Assembly (NCBI GenBank): GCA_036927565.1
Contig: JAYESD010000001.1
Coordinates: 71,691,751-71,755,750, forward strand
Direction of reading: 5' to 3'
DNA length: 64,000 nucleotides
Source of the DNA: Tuctoria greenei
Taxonomy: Eukaryota > Streptophyta > Magnoliopsida > Poales > Poaceae
Part shown: positions 23,413-36,735 of the stretch, in pieces
Layout: every line of letters starts with the position of its first letter
How positions within the stretch are numbered: position 1 is the stretch's first letter
The notes under the pieces: generated by a model
The model's database searches: none
Seen by the model: the letters and a program-made list of their open reading frames with translations, nothing else
What the model was told of the DNA's origin: nothing
Program-made: the position numbers and the translations under genes

Positions 23413-24126
23413 ACCGTTTGCTGTTGGCATAGGAATGAGAAATGGCTTGCTTCACCGTGGCGCCAGGAGCAGAGGAGATGGCGGTGAGGTGGGCAAGCGG
23501 GAGTAATACAGAGAGAGAGAGAGGATTCTCCACTTTGGTTAGATATGAGAGAGAGCAGTGGGATGATGTGCTCAACTTAAATACTTGTGCCACACAGCTG
23601 CCTGCTTGCCGTCGGTGAGCTGGTGCACTGAACGGCGTCGAGGCACGGGAGAGAGAAGAAACAGAGAAGGTGAGACTGACATGTGGGTCCCACCTCTTTT
23701 CCTCCTTGTCTCAATCAAACTCCAATTTAAACTAGCAAAACTATTCCATAATTGCTGGAATTTAGCAGGAAGGCCAAATCAAAACATAAGGAATCCAAAT
23801 ATGCATCCAAATATGTCATTTGACGAAGTTGAAGTCAAATTAAAATTTGTATTTGAATTTGAGGTCCCTACAATGGCTTGTTTGAATTAAATATCAAATG
23901 ATTCTTAAAATATTGAAACTGGGCAGGGATGCTATTTTAAATATGCAGAATACATTGATGAACTTATATTTGCCATTTGACCCATTTTGATTATGACATT
24001 TAATTTTTATTTCAAACCTCCTTATTATGGTTTTTATTTAGTTTATCCTGACATGAGTGCCATTTTCCTTTTTCTCTACTTCATTCTTCAGCTGAGGTGA
24101 ACATTTTGGCTTTTGGGGCTTTTACA
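23413..24126 (-). repeat. Chromovirus LTR start (minus strand), interrupted by Copia 1
   Basis: On the minus strand a polypurine tract (TTTTAAGGGGGAAGAGGG) is directly followed by TGTAAAAGCCCC. This resembles the TGTAACACCCC start of Tekay/Del-type chromovirus LTRs. The LTR then runs down through 23413 and, across the Copia insertion, into the sequence ending at 18600. No complete LTR pair is present. Confidence 0.6.
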
Positions 24127-25065
24127 CCCTCTTCCCCCTTAAAAGGATCACATTCCGAGATTTTAAAAGAAAAGACGAAGGTACAAAGGTTACCTGATGT
24201 AAGATGATAATAGGTCTGGATGGTTTGAACGGATACAATCCTCGCTTTTCCATGTCGCTTCTTCAACGTTTATGGTTGCTCCATAAGAATTTACAAAACC
24301 ACAAAGTCTGGTTTCTTGTGGTTTGAGTCTTTTAATCGAATAATCCGGATCGGATGCTTGGTGTATGTGAGATCCAGTTGCAATGCTTCAAGATCTTCGG
24401 TGCGGATTTCAGCTTTGGACTTGAGATATTTTTGCAGTTATGATATGTGCAAAATGTCATGAATCCCAACTAGAGATGTTGGTAACTCTAGCCGATATGC
24501 CATGGGTCCATATTTTTTAGTGATAGCGAATGGACAAATAAATTGGAGAGTGACTTTTCTCTTCACTCCGAAACAATGAATCTCATTCATCGAAGAGACA
24601 CAAAGACAAATGTGGTCTTCGATGTCAAAGTGAAGGGGATGACATCGTTTTTGCACATATCTCCTTTGCTGAGATTGTGCAGCCTTAACGTTGACTTGAA
24701 TAACTCACACTCGTTCCTCGTCTCATTAACAAGGTCGATTCCGTATATCACTCTTTCGCCTGATTCATACCAATTGAGTGGTGTCCGACATTTCCGGCCG
24801 TAGAGAGCTTCATATGGTGCCATTTTAATCCTAGTTTGATACCCATTGTTATAAGAGAATCATCATCCCAATTTTTGCTCTGGTTTATGTCACAAGAACG
24901 TACATGCCTTCAAGAATTCGGTTCACCCTCTCGGTTTGACCATCGGTCTTTGGCTGATATGCGGAGCTTTGGATCAACTCGGTCCCAAATGATGCATGTA
25001 GCTGCTTCCAAAATCGAGTAACAAACAACGCACCATGATCGGATATGATAGTACGGGGAACCTGT
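24127..25065 (-). pseudogene. Chromovirus integrase C-terminus and chromodomain region
   Basis: Minus-strand fragments match Tekay/Del-type chromovirus integrases. Examples are MAPYEALYGRKCRTPLNW (24823 downward), the FAITKKYGP and YRLELP segment (24438-24656), and a chromodomain-like tail (24200-24400) before the polypurine tract. Stops and frameshifts are common. The upstream part of integrase is cut off at 25066 by CACTA-1. Duplicate at 43468-44396 retains SSAYQPKTNGQTERVNQI. Confidence 0.75.
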
Positions 25066-26420
25066 CACTACAGGAATCTCGATCAATTACGTCGGCCAGG
25101 GCCGACGTAATTAAGGACTAAATCGACGTAAGTTACTTAATTATGCCAATTTTTCCTTAATTACGTCGGTTGCCAGCCGACGAAGCACTTTGGACGTAAT
25201 TAAGATAACTTACATTGGCCGCTGAAGTAAGTTACTTAATTACGTCCGTATCACACATCCGACGTAAGTTATTCACCGGGATGGGCCGCGGGCTGGACCG
25301 GAGTACTTACGTCGGCTACTGACCGCCCGACGTAAGTTATGTGGTATTGCGTACATCAGTATGGCATAACCGACATATGTTAAGTGGTATAATTGACGTT
25401 GGTATGGTCTTACCGACGTAAGTTAAACTGGGTTAACTTACGTCGGCTTAACCATAGCCGACGTAAGTTAAGTTTTCATTTTTTAAAAAAATAGAAACTA
25501 ACTACCTCGCAAGGCTGCGAGCTTCAGACATATATATAGAAATAGTTTATACAGTACACAGATCACAAAATAGTCCAGAAAACATTCAAAACATCCACAA
25601 CAACACAAAACAGTTTCAAACTATTCACCGGGCTACACACTAGCGCCTTCACTACCTCCAAAGCCGAGATCTTCTCGGCGCGTCCCTCCGGGTGCCTATA
25701 GGTGTGGCAAAGGAGTTTGAGCCGCCGTTTACGAACCCTGCAAAAGAACCATATATTCCCTATATTAGCCTTGTAAAGAATTGCACAACCCTGTAAAGAA
25801 TCATAAAACCAATTCACAACATATATTTCATGTGCGTGCCTCTGTTTTAAATTTCTCTAAAGTCCAACGGACCCATTCCAACATCAACAGTACATGTACA
25901 CACTCATATAATCTTGCAACCTCTTTTCTTCCCCCCCCCCCCCCCCCCCCCCCCGAAACCAAGCTATCATTGCTGAGCATTCACATCTCAATTAAAGTAT
26001 ATTTCCACGCAAAAATGAAATGTGCTCTGATCGTAAGCTAGTGCCATGTATGAAGGTCAATTAATTGGTAGTAGGGTCAGCTCTAGAGTGTTGCTTCGCT
26101 AGCTTTCCAAAACTACAACCTGAATACAATTCACATCTTAGTGCCCTCTTGGTTCTACTGTAGATGCTATTGGCTACTACACATCAGCAATTGGAAGGAT
26201 AGAAAATGATGTGAGTCACACTCTCTGCTCCCTGCTCATCATTTAGTGGATTATATTCTTATATTTTTATCATGTGTTGCAAAAAATTGAAGGATTTATA
26301 ATATATTGTTTGGTAGGGCCAGATTATAACTGAAGTTTTGAATAGAAGTTGTTAGAGATGTCTAACAAATAATAGCTGTATTCAAATATGCACACATGTT
26401 AATGAAAGTATACTTGGCTG
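25066..26420 (+). mobile_element. CACTA-1 left portion, copy 1 (truncated by duplication junction)
   Basis: Starts CACTACAGGAAT, the terminus of a CACTA (En/Spm) DNA transposon. About 400 bp of subterminal repeats of TTACGTCGG and its complement follow. The remainder is non-coding (25500-26414). The sequence stops at the tandem-duplication junction; its right part survives only in copy 2. It interrupts the chromovirus integrase; the preceding bases are TGT in both copies. Strand given is arbitrary. Confidence 0.85.
25931..25954. repeat. Mononucleotide C24 tract
   Basis: 24 consecutive C where the duplicate (about 49680) has only CCCCC. Either a slippage expansion after duplication or a sequencing artefact. 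Confidence 0.95.
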
Positions 26421-28272
26421 CCACGACTCCTGGGATGAAGTCCGGAGCCCCTGCCTCACCGACGATGATGGGTTCTGACTCCGGCCACCCAAGGAAGAAG
26501 TTTCGTGCCGACTGGAGCGACAACATCCCCAGGTAACGATCGGCACTTAAACGTGTGTTTCCTTTTTGTTCTTTGTTTTTTCTTGAATTCTCTATTCCTC
26601 TGTTTCCAAAGTATCAAGAGGAGGAGCTACAGCTTTGGCACCTGTCAGTGCTGCGACCACAAAGACTGCACCGACCGGAGCCTCTGCTGTTGAAACGTCT
26701 TCTCCTATGGTCGTGGTGGATGACACGATAGCTCTGGTGCCAACTGGCGCTGAGACGAGCTTGGTACTGGCGGACAAAGAAGTCGTGGTTGCACCGGACC
26801 ACGAGGAAGAAGCGCTAGAGCAAGCTTCAGCTGCTCTGGAGTCAGCATCGGAGGTACCAACATCAGTGCCGGAGATTTTGGAAGCCGCGGTAGAAGTTCC
26901 AACGCCAGCTTCAGAGGTAACGGCGACATTATCTTATGTCGATATTTCGGAGATGGCTATGCTTGCGCTATTGCCTGAAGATCCAGCTTTGGGACCTTAT
27001 TCGTCTGCGTCAGAGATCGATGAGCTCCCGCAACTCAGTCCCGCAGATGTTGAGCTGTTGGAGTCCATGCTTGTGCCATGGGCACCGACAACTATTCTAG
27101 AAGACTTGGGGGAGCCAGAGGAGCCTCAGGAAGGTCCTGAACCAATCCCCATGGATATGTCGATTGACAACGCCTGCTCGAGCCTCCATCAAGTTCAGCT
27201 CGCCATCGACTCCAAGCGCAAGGCCCTGGAGGATGAGCATGACACCCTGAGGCACTGGCGCAAGCTGCTCTACTTCAAAATGAAGTTGACCCAGTCTCAG
27301 CTAGGGGACCAAAGTGATTGGCTGGAGGGCGAGAAAGCTCAGCAGATGCGTCTAAACAAAGCGATGGATGAACGAGAGGATGCAATTAAAGCCCTCAATG
27401 ACAAGACTCGGGAGATCTACGAGCATGCCAAGAAAGTCAATGAATTGGCAGACGATCACTCAGAGAGTCTTAATGCTTTGAGGGAGCAGCTCCTCAAGCA
27501 CCGAGATGCTTTATTCAATAAGGAGGATGAGCTCCAGATGAGAGAGGATAAAATCTCTCAAAAGTTAGAGTGCAGTGAGCAGGACTTGGCTGACCGCGTT
27601 GAGAAATTAAAGTCCTGGTGCGAAAAAGAAAAGCACCAAGTATGGCTGGCAGGAGAAGGAGTTAGCAAGAGAGAAAGTGTTGTCTCTGCCAGGGAGAACA
27701 AGGTGAAGGATAAGGAGAGGGACCTCACAGAGAAGCAAGACCGCTTGAGCCTACGAGGGAAGCAAATCGCTAACCAAGAGAGGCAGCTGGCTGAACAGAG
27801 TCAGCAGCATGCTAAAGAGGTCGAGCGGTTCTCGAATGAGGGCTCTGTGGAGCTATCAATCGCAAGAAGGTCACTAAAGGAGCTCCGAAGTATGAGAGCT
27901 ATTGAGTCCCAGTAGGCCTAGTACTTCCATGGGCGAACGTAAGGCGCTCCGATGCCACTGGGGTTCAGTCCGGTCTGATCAACTGACCTGAAGCCAGATA
28001 TCGACAAAGCCTTGGTGGCGCTTAACTCCGCCGGAACTAAGCTGGATGTGCTGGAAGACGTGATCAGCGACCAGCTCGAGATCGAGGGGAGGTCCTTGGC
28101 GAAGAATGCCGCAGAATATGTGCTAATATGCTTCCGAAGCCAGGATCCCTCTATGTATTTAGCTCCCATGATTGGCGGACCTATCGTCTAGGAGGAAGAA
28201 GCTTCCAGGGCAAGCATCCAGGAAACCACCTAGAAAGTTGCCTCGTACTTCCAGCGGAACTCTTGCAGCTAG
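26415..28272 (+). pseudogene. Antisense ORF of Tat B, C-terminal portion
   Basis: Starts mid-gene at the duplication junction. The exon 1 end (SDNIP) is followed by the GT donor at about 26534, but the acceptor reads TTTTTTCTTG where copy 1 has TTTTTTCTAG, so this splice site is lost. The exon 2 frame is open for 426 codons (26635-27915). It holds an acidic Val/Glu/Pro-rich segment (EVPTSVPEILEAAVEVP) and a long charged coiled coil (about 27180-27915). It then breaks at TAG 27913-27915. The homologous end is TAG at 28270-28272. Confidence 0.82.
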
Positions 28273-29368
28273 GATCCTTCTGTTTTGTACTATCATCTTG
28301 TAAATATCAAAATTTTGGATGAATGAAATCCTTTCGAATTTCATTTTTGTCTTCAATGTATCATTACCTTTATCTTGTTGGCCCCATGGTAGATGCGCTC
28401 AATTGATTGAGGACATCTACCATATGGAATTTGACAATGTCTTGAATATTTGATTGCTCCAAACTCGTAGCTACTGTGATAGCTCCGAGGTTCGAGTCCT
28501 GCATTCGAAATCTCCATGGATCCTTCACCATGTTGTTGATGTCGACGGCATGCCCCCTAGATGTTGTTAGAGCTTAGTTGCTTCGACAGCGCCCACTATC
28601 AACGTATAAAACATCGACGATAGCCCCCCTGGGTGATGACGGACCTAGGTTGCTTCAATGGCACCCACTGTCAACATAAGAAACATCGATGGTGGGCCCC
28701 CTGGGCGATGCTGGAGCTAGGTGATCTGGCAGCACCGACCATCGTAGGCAATTATTCTTTTTTCCTGCACATGAGAGACAAGAAAAGCTGTAAAATTCGT
28801 CCTTTTGCCCATAGCTTATTTGTATCTTATTATCCTTCTTTGAATTTTAGATCCTAACAAAATCATTGTAACAACATAAGTATACTGATTAAACTTCCTT
28901 AGGTCCATATTCTTTTCAGACCCGCCTTACTGAGACCCACAAGAATAGGTAGAGTGGCGTTCTTAGGGTGTTGGACCATGCTAAGTCGATAGCACACTCC
29001 GAACCTGTCATTGGCATTGATTTTCATGCGAGTAGGCCATCCAACAATACTAATATCCAATAGAAGATTACGAATAAAACTTATATATCACATGAATCTC
29101 TAGGACTAACTTTCAAGTGGATTGTACAACATTGCTATTGATGAGAAGGTGAAATATTGTTAAATAATGAGCATGCACAAAGTAAATACACGTAGAATCT
29201 GCTTTCATATAAATGTATTTCATTATAGGTCCAAATAACATGGGTAGGCAAGGACACACTTAAAGTACAAGACCAAGTTAAGTGTGCTATTCATCTTGGA
29301 CCAACTCGACTCTGTTCATAGACACTATGAGATACATTTTCTACAAATAAAGACTCACCTCCGTGCTA
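28273..29368. other. Spacer between convergent aORF and pol of Tat B
   Basis: Same content as 5687-6781: 3' end-like segment of the aORF, about 75-bp imperfect repeats (28540-28740) and the conserved GACCCGCCTTACT..CTAAGTCGATAGC block (about 28918-29010). No gene. Confidence 0.6.
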
Positions 29369-32300
29369 CTAAGTATGGAATTTATGGAGGTGCTCAATAT
29401 TCTAGGGCTTGGGAAGTGGTATCCCATCCTCTGTTGCCAATCAAACGCATCCGGGGCGGGAAACTTTGACAACTCGGAAGGGATCTTCCCAGGTGGGGGA
29501 AAGTTTGTTCATCCCTTCGCGAGAGAGTATTCGCCGCAACACTAGATCGCCTTCTTCAAACTGCCAATTGCGCACATGCCTTTGACAATAGCACCGGAGC
29601 GCCTGGCGGTATCGCGTGTCTCGGACAGCTACTTGGCACCTTGCCTCATCGATGAGCTCTAAATCATCACACCAGAGCTGGTCCTGCGTGGCTTCGTCGT
29701 AGGTCCAGACTCGGAGAGACCCCATGGCAATTTCCGGAGGAATGACAACTTCGCCTCCGTATATCATGAAGAAGGGTGTTTCTTCTGTTGCCCGTGTGGG
29801 TGTTGTTTGGCTCACCCACAATGCAGACAGAAGCTCTTCTATCCAATTGTCACCATGCTTATTCAAGCGCTCATAAGTGCGCATCTTGAGTCCCTTGAGA
29901 ATTTCTGCGTTTGCTCTCTCGACTTGGCCATTGCTTGCCGGATGAGCTACTGATGCGTAGCTCATAGTTAAGCTGAGGTCTTCGCAATACTCTAGGAAAG
30001 CTGCACTTGTGAATTGGGTTCTGTTGTCAGTAATGACTCTGTTCGGAACTCCAAATCTGCAGACAATGGACTTCAAGAACTTGATGGCAGATTGCTTGTT
30101 GATTGTCACAACTGGAGTAGCTTCCGGCCACTTTGTAGACTTGTCGACAGCGATGTATAAGAACCAGTACCCTCTAACGGCTTTTGGGAAAGGTCCCAAA
30201 ATATCCATCTCCCACACAACGAATGGCCATGAGGGAGGAATCATTTGGAGTGACTGCGCCAGTGTATAAATTTGCTTCGCGTGGAACTGGCACGCTTCAC
30301 ACTTCTTGACCAGCTCGACTACATCCTGGAGTGCTGTAGGCTAGTTAAACCATGCCAGAAGGCCTTACCGACCACCGTGCGGGATGATGCGTGGTTCCCA
30401 AACTTGCCTCCATGGATCTCTGTGGGAAGTTCACAACCATCTTCTCAAGAAATGCACCGCATTAGAACGCTGTTGGCACCATGTCGACAGAGATTCCCTT
30501 CTACAAACATGTATTTTTTAGCCAATCTGACAATTTGCTTAGCGGATACACCATCTTCAAGAAGGATGTTGTCCTTCAAGTAGTCCTGGAGCTCTGATCC
30601 ATGCATCGGAGTGACTTGAGCTTCTGGATCTTGCGCACTAGGTTGCTCGGAACTTCCTATAGCGCCTACGATCCTTGGTGGACGCCATGGTAACAGGGCC
30701 ACCGGGACCACCATCACTTAGTTCGGCAGATTGAGCGGAAGGTGCCGGTAATCTCCTAACAAAAACCCTGTCAGGTGCCTGAGCCCTGATTGAAGCTTTC
30801 ATCGAGAGATCGTCAGCTTCGGCGTTGTTGAGACGTTGGACATGGCAGAGACCCAGGACCTAGAAATCTTTCTGCAATTTCTGAACTTCAAGCAAATATG
30901 CAAAAAGCTGAGGGTTATTGCAACTACATTCACCTTTGACTTGTTTGATGATGAGTTGCAAATCTCCCTTCACTAGTAGCTGTAGGACGCCATATGATAG
31001 CGCCACCTTGAGTCTGAAGATGAGAGCTTCAAATTTTGCCATGTTGTTGGTCGACTGGAAGTCGAGGCGCACCATGTACTTGCCTTTCTCCCCGGTCAGA
31101 GTGAGCAAAAGGATTCTAGCTCTGACCCCCCTACTTCTGCACGTATCCATCAAAGTAGAGAGTTCAATGAGGCTCAGCGAAGACTGGAACCTTAGGTTCT
31201 GGCTTCTGCTCGTTGAGGCCTACCAGACTTGATGGAGAAGGTGTCCACTCCGCCATGAAGTTAGCCAGTGCCTGACTCTTGATTGCATGTCGAGGAAGGA
31301 ATTCAAGATCGAATTCTGCAAGCTCTGCAGCCCACTTGGCGATATTTCCCATTGAATTGGGATTATGCAATATAGCATGCAGTGGATAAGATGTTACCAC
31401 TGATATCTCCTGGGCTTGGAAGTAATGGCGTAGCTTCCTTGAGGCAATAAGAATTGCGTACAACATCATATGCACCTCAATGTATCAAGTCTTTGCATCA
31501 TGAAGTACTTCACTGATGAAGTAAACTAGCCGCTAGATAGTTCGGACCCCCCGGAGGGGTTTGAAGTTTCTTCTTCATCAACCCGGACCCTCCAAGAGAG
31601 ATCCGAATCTGCTTCATAAGCAGTAGATACTCTCTCAGATGATAGAGGTTGATCCACATACATCTTTCCTTTAGGATCTGTGCTTGGAGGCTGGGATCCA
31701 AACACTCCGAACCCTCCCAGAGGTGTCTGTGTTCTTGAGTTAAAGGTGTCTCTTGTCTTTCCGCAACCAGGACTATGCTGACAAACTCCATAGTTCCAAC
31801 GATGTAAAGCTGAAGAGGCTCACCAGGTTCTCGAGCTACCATGATTGGTAGTGTGGCGAGGAGCTGCTTGAGTTCCTGAAACGCCTTCTCTGCTTCTTCA
31901 GACCAATGGAATGGTCCGGACTTCCTCAAAAGCTTGAAAAATGGAAGCGTCCGCTTTGCCAGCCTTGAGATGAAACGGCTGAGCGAAGCTAAACATCTAG
32001 TAAGATTTTGGTCATCCTTGATGCGGGCTGGAGGCCGCATCGCTTTGATGGCTTTTATCTTGGTCGGATTTTCTTCAATTCCTCGGTGGGTCACCAAGAA
32101 ACCAAGAAGATTTTTGGAGTTAACCCCGAAGACACACTTGTCATGGTTGATCTTCGTGCGCATCTGGCGCAGCTTGTCAAAGATGGATTGAAGGTTGTTG
32201 ATCAGTGAGTTTATTTGTTCTTCACTTTGACAATAATGTCATTGATGTAGACTTCCACTAGGTCTCGAATGAGCTCCCCAAAGGTCTTGTGCATAGCTCG

Positions 32301-33453
32301 CACAAAGGTGGAGAGTGCATTTTTGAGACTATAAGACATTGTTGTGTAACAGTAGAGACCATCTATCGTAACGAAAGCAGTGTGCTCTTCATCTTTCTTA
32401 GACATCGGAATTTGATGAAAACAAGAATATGTTTCTAAGAAACATAAAAGCTCACAACCAGATATAGAATCCACTATATGATCTATTCTTGGTAGTGGAA
32501 AGGGGTCTTTTGGACATGCCTTATTCAAAGTGCACATCCGAAGCTTCATGCCAGCCTTTGGCATGACTACTGGGTTTGCCAGCCTTCAAGGATGATGTAC
32601 CTCTCGGATGAATCCAGCGTCAAGGATCTTTTTGACTTCTTCTCAGATGAAGTTCTGCCGCTCAACATGTTTCTTCCGAAGCTTCTGTTGTATAGGCCGT
32701 GCGTCGGGGTAGATCTTCAGAGCACTACAACTCTAGCAGTGCGATCCCCTCGGATCTGAAGGACACCTGACGGAGTTAGCATCTTCAACACGAGGTAGCC
32801 ATAGTGGGCCACTGTCATGAACCTATACAGGGTTGGCCTTCCTAGGATGGCGTTGAAGGGTAAGTTGATGTGTGCCACATCAAACACCAGCTTCGCAGGC
32901 CAGTAGTTCTCCGATGCCCCGAAGGTTTCCAGGAGAGTAACAGACGTGAGTGGTGTGACAGCTCCCAGACCGACTTCAGAAAATGGGCATGAGGGCTTGA
33001 GGTCCGAGAGACTGAGCTGGAGCTTGACAAAAGCTGCAATGCTGATTAGGTTGAGGGTCGTGCCACCATCCACTAAGACATTTAAGAGCTAGATATTGTT
33101 GATAGTCGGGGGCAATTGTCCAGCTCGTACCATGTTCTTCGGATACTGAAGCATCAAAGGTGATGGGAATATCCATCCACTTCTGCTGAGGTTCCTCCTT
33201 GGCTGTGGGAGCAGCAACAACCATCTCCCGATACAAAGTTTTCACAATGCGCCGAGAGGTAATGTCCCAGGACCCTCCATACATTGTATGGAGAGTCTTT
33301 CGATGGTTGTTGTTGGAGTTGGTGTCGGTGTTGTAGACCGCCTTTAACGCCTTCTTGGTGTCTTGGAAGCCTAGATCCTGATCAGACAAAGCTTCATTGA
33401 CTTTTTGTTTTCCTTCCCGCTGGCGGAAAGGTGCCCTTACTTGGTGCGCCAAA
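29369..33453 (-). pseudogene. Tat B gag C-terminus-protease-RT-RNase H-integrase
   Basis: The integrase core is open for 267 codons (30244 to 29441) with MDILGPFP, ITDNRTQF and SNGQVERAN, so its catalytic Asp-Asp-Glu set appears present. The second RNase H lies around 30860-31150 (STNNMAKFEALI). RT spans about 31510-32690, with PLPRIDHIVD and the catalytic motif changed to YIND (32238-32249), shared with Tat A. Protease motif MDGGTTLNLIS is near 33045-33073. Compared with A, about 235 bp between RT and protease are missing near 32720. Stop TAG at 29369-29371. Several frameshifts and stops; not functional as a polyprotein. Confidence 0.88.
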
Positions 33454-34355
33454 TGTCGAAGTGTGCCAATGACACTTCCCCCAGTACTACTAAGAAGTAG
33501 TCTGCAAAGGTTCGTATTTAGGCAGGGAGTAAAATCAAGATCCAAGAGCAAGGTGACACAGAGAGTTTTGCGTGGTTCGGGCCTCTTGAGAGTAATACCC
33601 TACTCCACGCGGTGTTTGTGTATTTTATGAGCTTGGAGCGAATAATCTAGTGAGCTAGTCCGAATGACTTGTTTTATACGGTGTAGCGCAACCCTTTGAT
33701 ATACCAAGGACTTGCTGTTATAGTGTGTGCCGTGGCCCGACAGGTGACCTTGGCTGTAATAACTACCCCATACATGATCTACGGGTGTTAAGGGTGGTTA
33801 ATAGTGTGATAACATGTCTTAACGGCAATGTTACCGGTATTGATAGTGCTCTGATCGTGCGTCATTAATATGACATTAATGATGCATTAACCAGGTCTTG
33901 TAACAGCAGACTGATAGCCCTTGAATGTCTATGCCGTTGGAGATCCTGGTGTCTTCTCATTGCAGACATAGATTCGGATGTGTGACACGTGGTAGCTCTG
34001 GAGCTTCCCTCTGCGGGGAGGTAGGTCCGGAGCTACTAGACATGTTGTAGCTTCGGATCCTCGCCCTACTGGGAGGTAGGTCCGAAGCTACTATACATGT
34101 GGCAGCACCGGAGCTTCCCTTGTTGAGGAGGCAGGTCTGGCACCTCGAGACACGTGGCAGCACCAAAGCCACCCTAAGGAGGGAGGCAAGTCCGACACTT
34201 TGGGACACGTGGCAAGGCTGGAGCCAACCTAAGGAGGGAGGCAGATCGGGCACTGCGGGACACATGTTGCCTCCGGAAGTCCACAATACTTGAAGGTAGA
34301 ACTCGACGCGTCTTCTTCTGGCGCGAAGGGATACCTTGTATGCAGGGTATTGATA
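33454..34355 (-). repeat. Extra internal LTR of Tat B
   Basis: 902 bp, starts TGTCGAAGTG, end decayed to ATTGATA. Preceded on the lower-coordinate side by the PBS-like GGTGCGCCAAA joined to gag C-terminus, and on the other side by the start of gag. Carries the 55-bp G-box repeats. Confidence 0.85.
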
Positions 34356-34456
34356 GGAGGGATTTCCACCAAAGGCTTGTGTAGCTGGTCCGTTTAAAGT
34401 AGTAGCAGAGTTCACCATCTTGAAGATCTTGAGGTCCCCCTACATGCTGCGCCAAA
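34356..34456 (-). other. Tat B leader, primer-binding site and gag start
   Basis: Counterpart of 11860-11960: PBS-like TTTGGCGCAGC next to the outer LTR, then gag start MVNSA, read for about 20 codons until the extra LTR interrupts it. Confidence 0.7.
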
Positions 34457-35352
34457 TGTCGAAGTGTGCTAACACATTTCTCTCGGTACTACTAAGAAGT
34501 AGTTTGTGGAGGTTCGTATTCAGGCAAGAAGTAAAATAAATATCCAAGAGCAAGATGACACATAGAGTTTTACGTGGTTTGGGCCGCTAAGCATAATACC
34601 CTACTCCACAGGGTGTTTGTGTATTGTATGATCTTGGAGCGAATAAGCTGGTGAGCTAGTCTAAATGACTTGCTTTCTATCGTGCGGCGTAGCTCTTTTA
34701 TATACAAGGACTTGCTATTACAATGTGTGCCATGGCCCGACAGGTGGCCTTGGCTGTAATAACCGTCCTATACATGATATACGAGTGTTAAGGGTGGTTA
34801 ATAGTGTGATAATGTGCCTTAACGGCATCGTTACCGATCTTGTTAGTGCTCTGATCGTGTGTCATTAATATGGCATTAATGACACATTAACAAGGTTTTG
34901 TAACAAATGATTGATAGCCCTTGAATGTCCATGTTGTTGGAGATCCCGGTGTCTTCCTGTTGCAGACATAGATCCAGACGTGTTACACGTGATAGCTCCA
35001 GAGCTTCCCTCTGCGGGGAGGTAGGTCCTGAGCTACTAGACACGTGGTAGCTCTGGAGCTTCCCTCTGCGGGCAGGTAGGTCTGGAGCTACTAACACGTG
35101 GCAGCATCAGAGCTTCCTTTGTTGGAGAGGCAGGTCCGACACCCTGGGACACGTGGCACCACCGTAGCCACCCTAAGGAGGGAGGCAGGTCTGACACTGC
35201 AAGACACGTGGTAGGGCCGGAGCCACCTAAGGAGGCAGACACCTCTGACACTGTGAGACACATGTTGCCTCTATAAGTCCACAATACTGGAAGGTGGAAC
35301 TCGACGCGTCTCTTCTGGTGCGAAGGGATACCTGGCATGCAGGGAATCGACA
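34457..35352 (-). repeat. 5' LTR of Tat B, full length
   Basis: 896 bp, TGTCGAAGTG to AATCGACA. Contains the G-box repeat series deleted from its copy-1 counterpart, for example CACGTG near 35041, 35095 and 35149. Confidence 0.88.
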
Positions 35353-36252
35353 TTATCTAAGTGGTGTAAAACCATGTACGATGAGATAAGATCTAAGGAT
35401 GCCATCGAGGTTTGAGTTTCAATCATAGTACTTGCTAGAATCAAAACAATAGACTTTAATGAGTCTACAAGATTAAGCGTTATTCTAAACGGAAAATTCC
35501 ATTTTGATTTGACTTGTAGCTAAAAGAACTCACTTAGTGAGCGATTCCTCTAGAATCATTGAGTTATTAGTAGTGCATTATGAATCATTTTACATCATAT
35601 GGACGTAAAACAACCTTTTCCATTAAGATTTGCATAAGGATGTCTATGTGACACAACCGAAGGGTTGTTGTTAAGATTAAACGACTCTTGAGATGCTTCT
35701 TAGATAATTTCACTTCCGATGTCAATTAAGCATTACAAAATCTTAAGAGCGATTAGACTATACCATAGTTTGTTTTTTCAAGATGAGTGAGAAGGAAACT
35801 CACAAATACTAAGTTGAATTTACATTATACATTGTTTGTATGTAGTAATGCAATTCTCTCATACGAAATTAAGAGATTTTGTCTGTAAGAAGATCTAGGT
35901 GAATAATTTCACAAGCTAGGAATTAGAAATTCATCGTGATCATGGTAAAGGGGTGTTAGTCTTATTTAAGATAGCATATTTAGCGTACTCGAGGAGTACA
36001 ATATGTATGCTATTAAAACTTCGCCTGTTTAGATAGTCAAGGATGATAAGTTTAAGAATTATGTATGTTTTGGGAACCAATGATTGGTCGACCATATGAG
36101 TTCAGTTCCATACGCTTCTGTTTAAGAATTTACTTAAGAAGGAGCAATGCACATATGGCCTCATGTTAAGATATTAAAAGTCAAAACTCACTTGACGAAG
36201 TGAGCTTCTTAGTTTAGTTTCGCGAATTGTGTGGATTTCTAAGAATTTCACG

Positions 36253-36309
<57 letters not shown>

Positions 36310-36735
36310 GGAGTTATCTCGTGGAAAAACTCCAATCAAATAGTTAGTGCATCATCCACAATGCATGACAAACTTTGTTATTCATGATGAGGCCAACAAG
36401 CAGGCGATAGCTTTGCCCGGTTCTAAGAGCGGTAGACAGCGCGAACCACTTAAGTAATACTACAAGAATAAGTTTGTAGTATCATAATTTCACAAAAATG
36501 AGTCGAGTGAAACTATCAAGCACATGAACGTTAAGTTTAGTGTTGTGAAAGATAATATCTAGGATCACAATTAGTGACGAGCATAAAAGAATCAAGCGAA
36601 AGCTTGTGGTACCGTTTACAAAGGGTTTTTCGCCCAAGTGTTCAGTGAACACGAAGCATGCATGGGTTTTGAGTGGAAACCTGTGAACTATCCAAGATAC
36701 AAGGGGCCAACCAAGTATAAGGTTATTTCAAAGGT
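35353..36735 (+). pseudogene. Ancient copia remnant, copy 2 (3' end deleted)
   Basis: Duplicate of 12617-14120 with the same decayed copia RT/RNase H stretches and a (TA)n tract at about 36254-36307. An additional roughly 100 bp is missing near 36120 relative to copy 1. It ends at the 3.3-kb deletion junction (TTC, 36727-36729), so the polypurine tract and LTR are gone. Confidence 0.65.

Larger units (their letters stand above)
3830..26420 (+). repeat. Tandem duplication, copy 1
   Basis: Everything from TGGCTG at 3830 to TGGCTG at 26415-26420 recurs in the same order and orientation from 26415 to 50151. Unit length is 22,585 bp (26415 minus 3830). Copy 1 keeps 14121-17423, which copy 2 lost. 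A hand count over 20041-20220 against its counterpart near 39353-39532 gave 6 differences in 180 bp, about 3 percent. Confidence 0.93.
26415..35352 (-). mobile_element. Tat-lineage retrotransposon B (3' end cut off by the duplication)
   Basis: Duplicate of Tat A starting inside the antisense ORF, so it has no 3' LTR. It ends at the outer 5' LTR at 35352, followed by the same TTATC. It includes the same extra internal LTR. Some parts are better kept than in A (integrase core, RT N-terminal part, full-length outer LTR). Others are worse (about 235 bp missing near 32720 between RT and protease). Confidence 0.88.
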
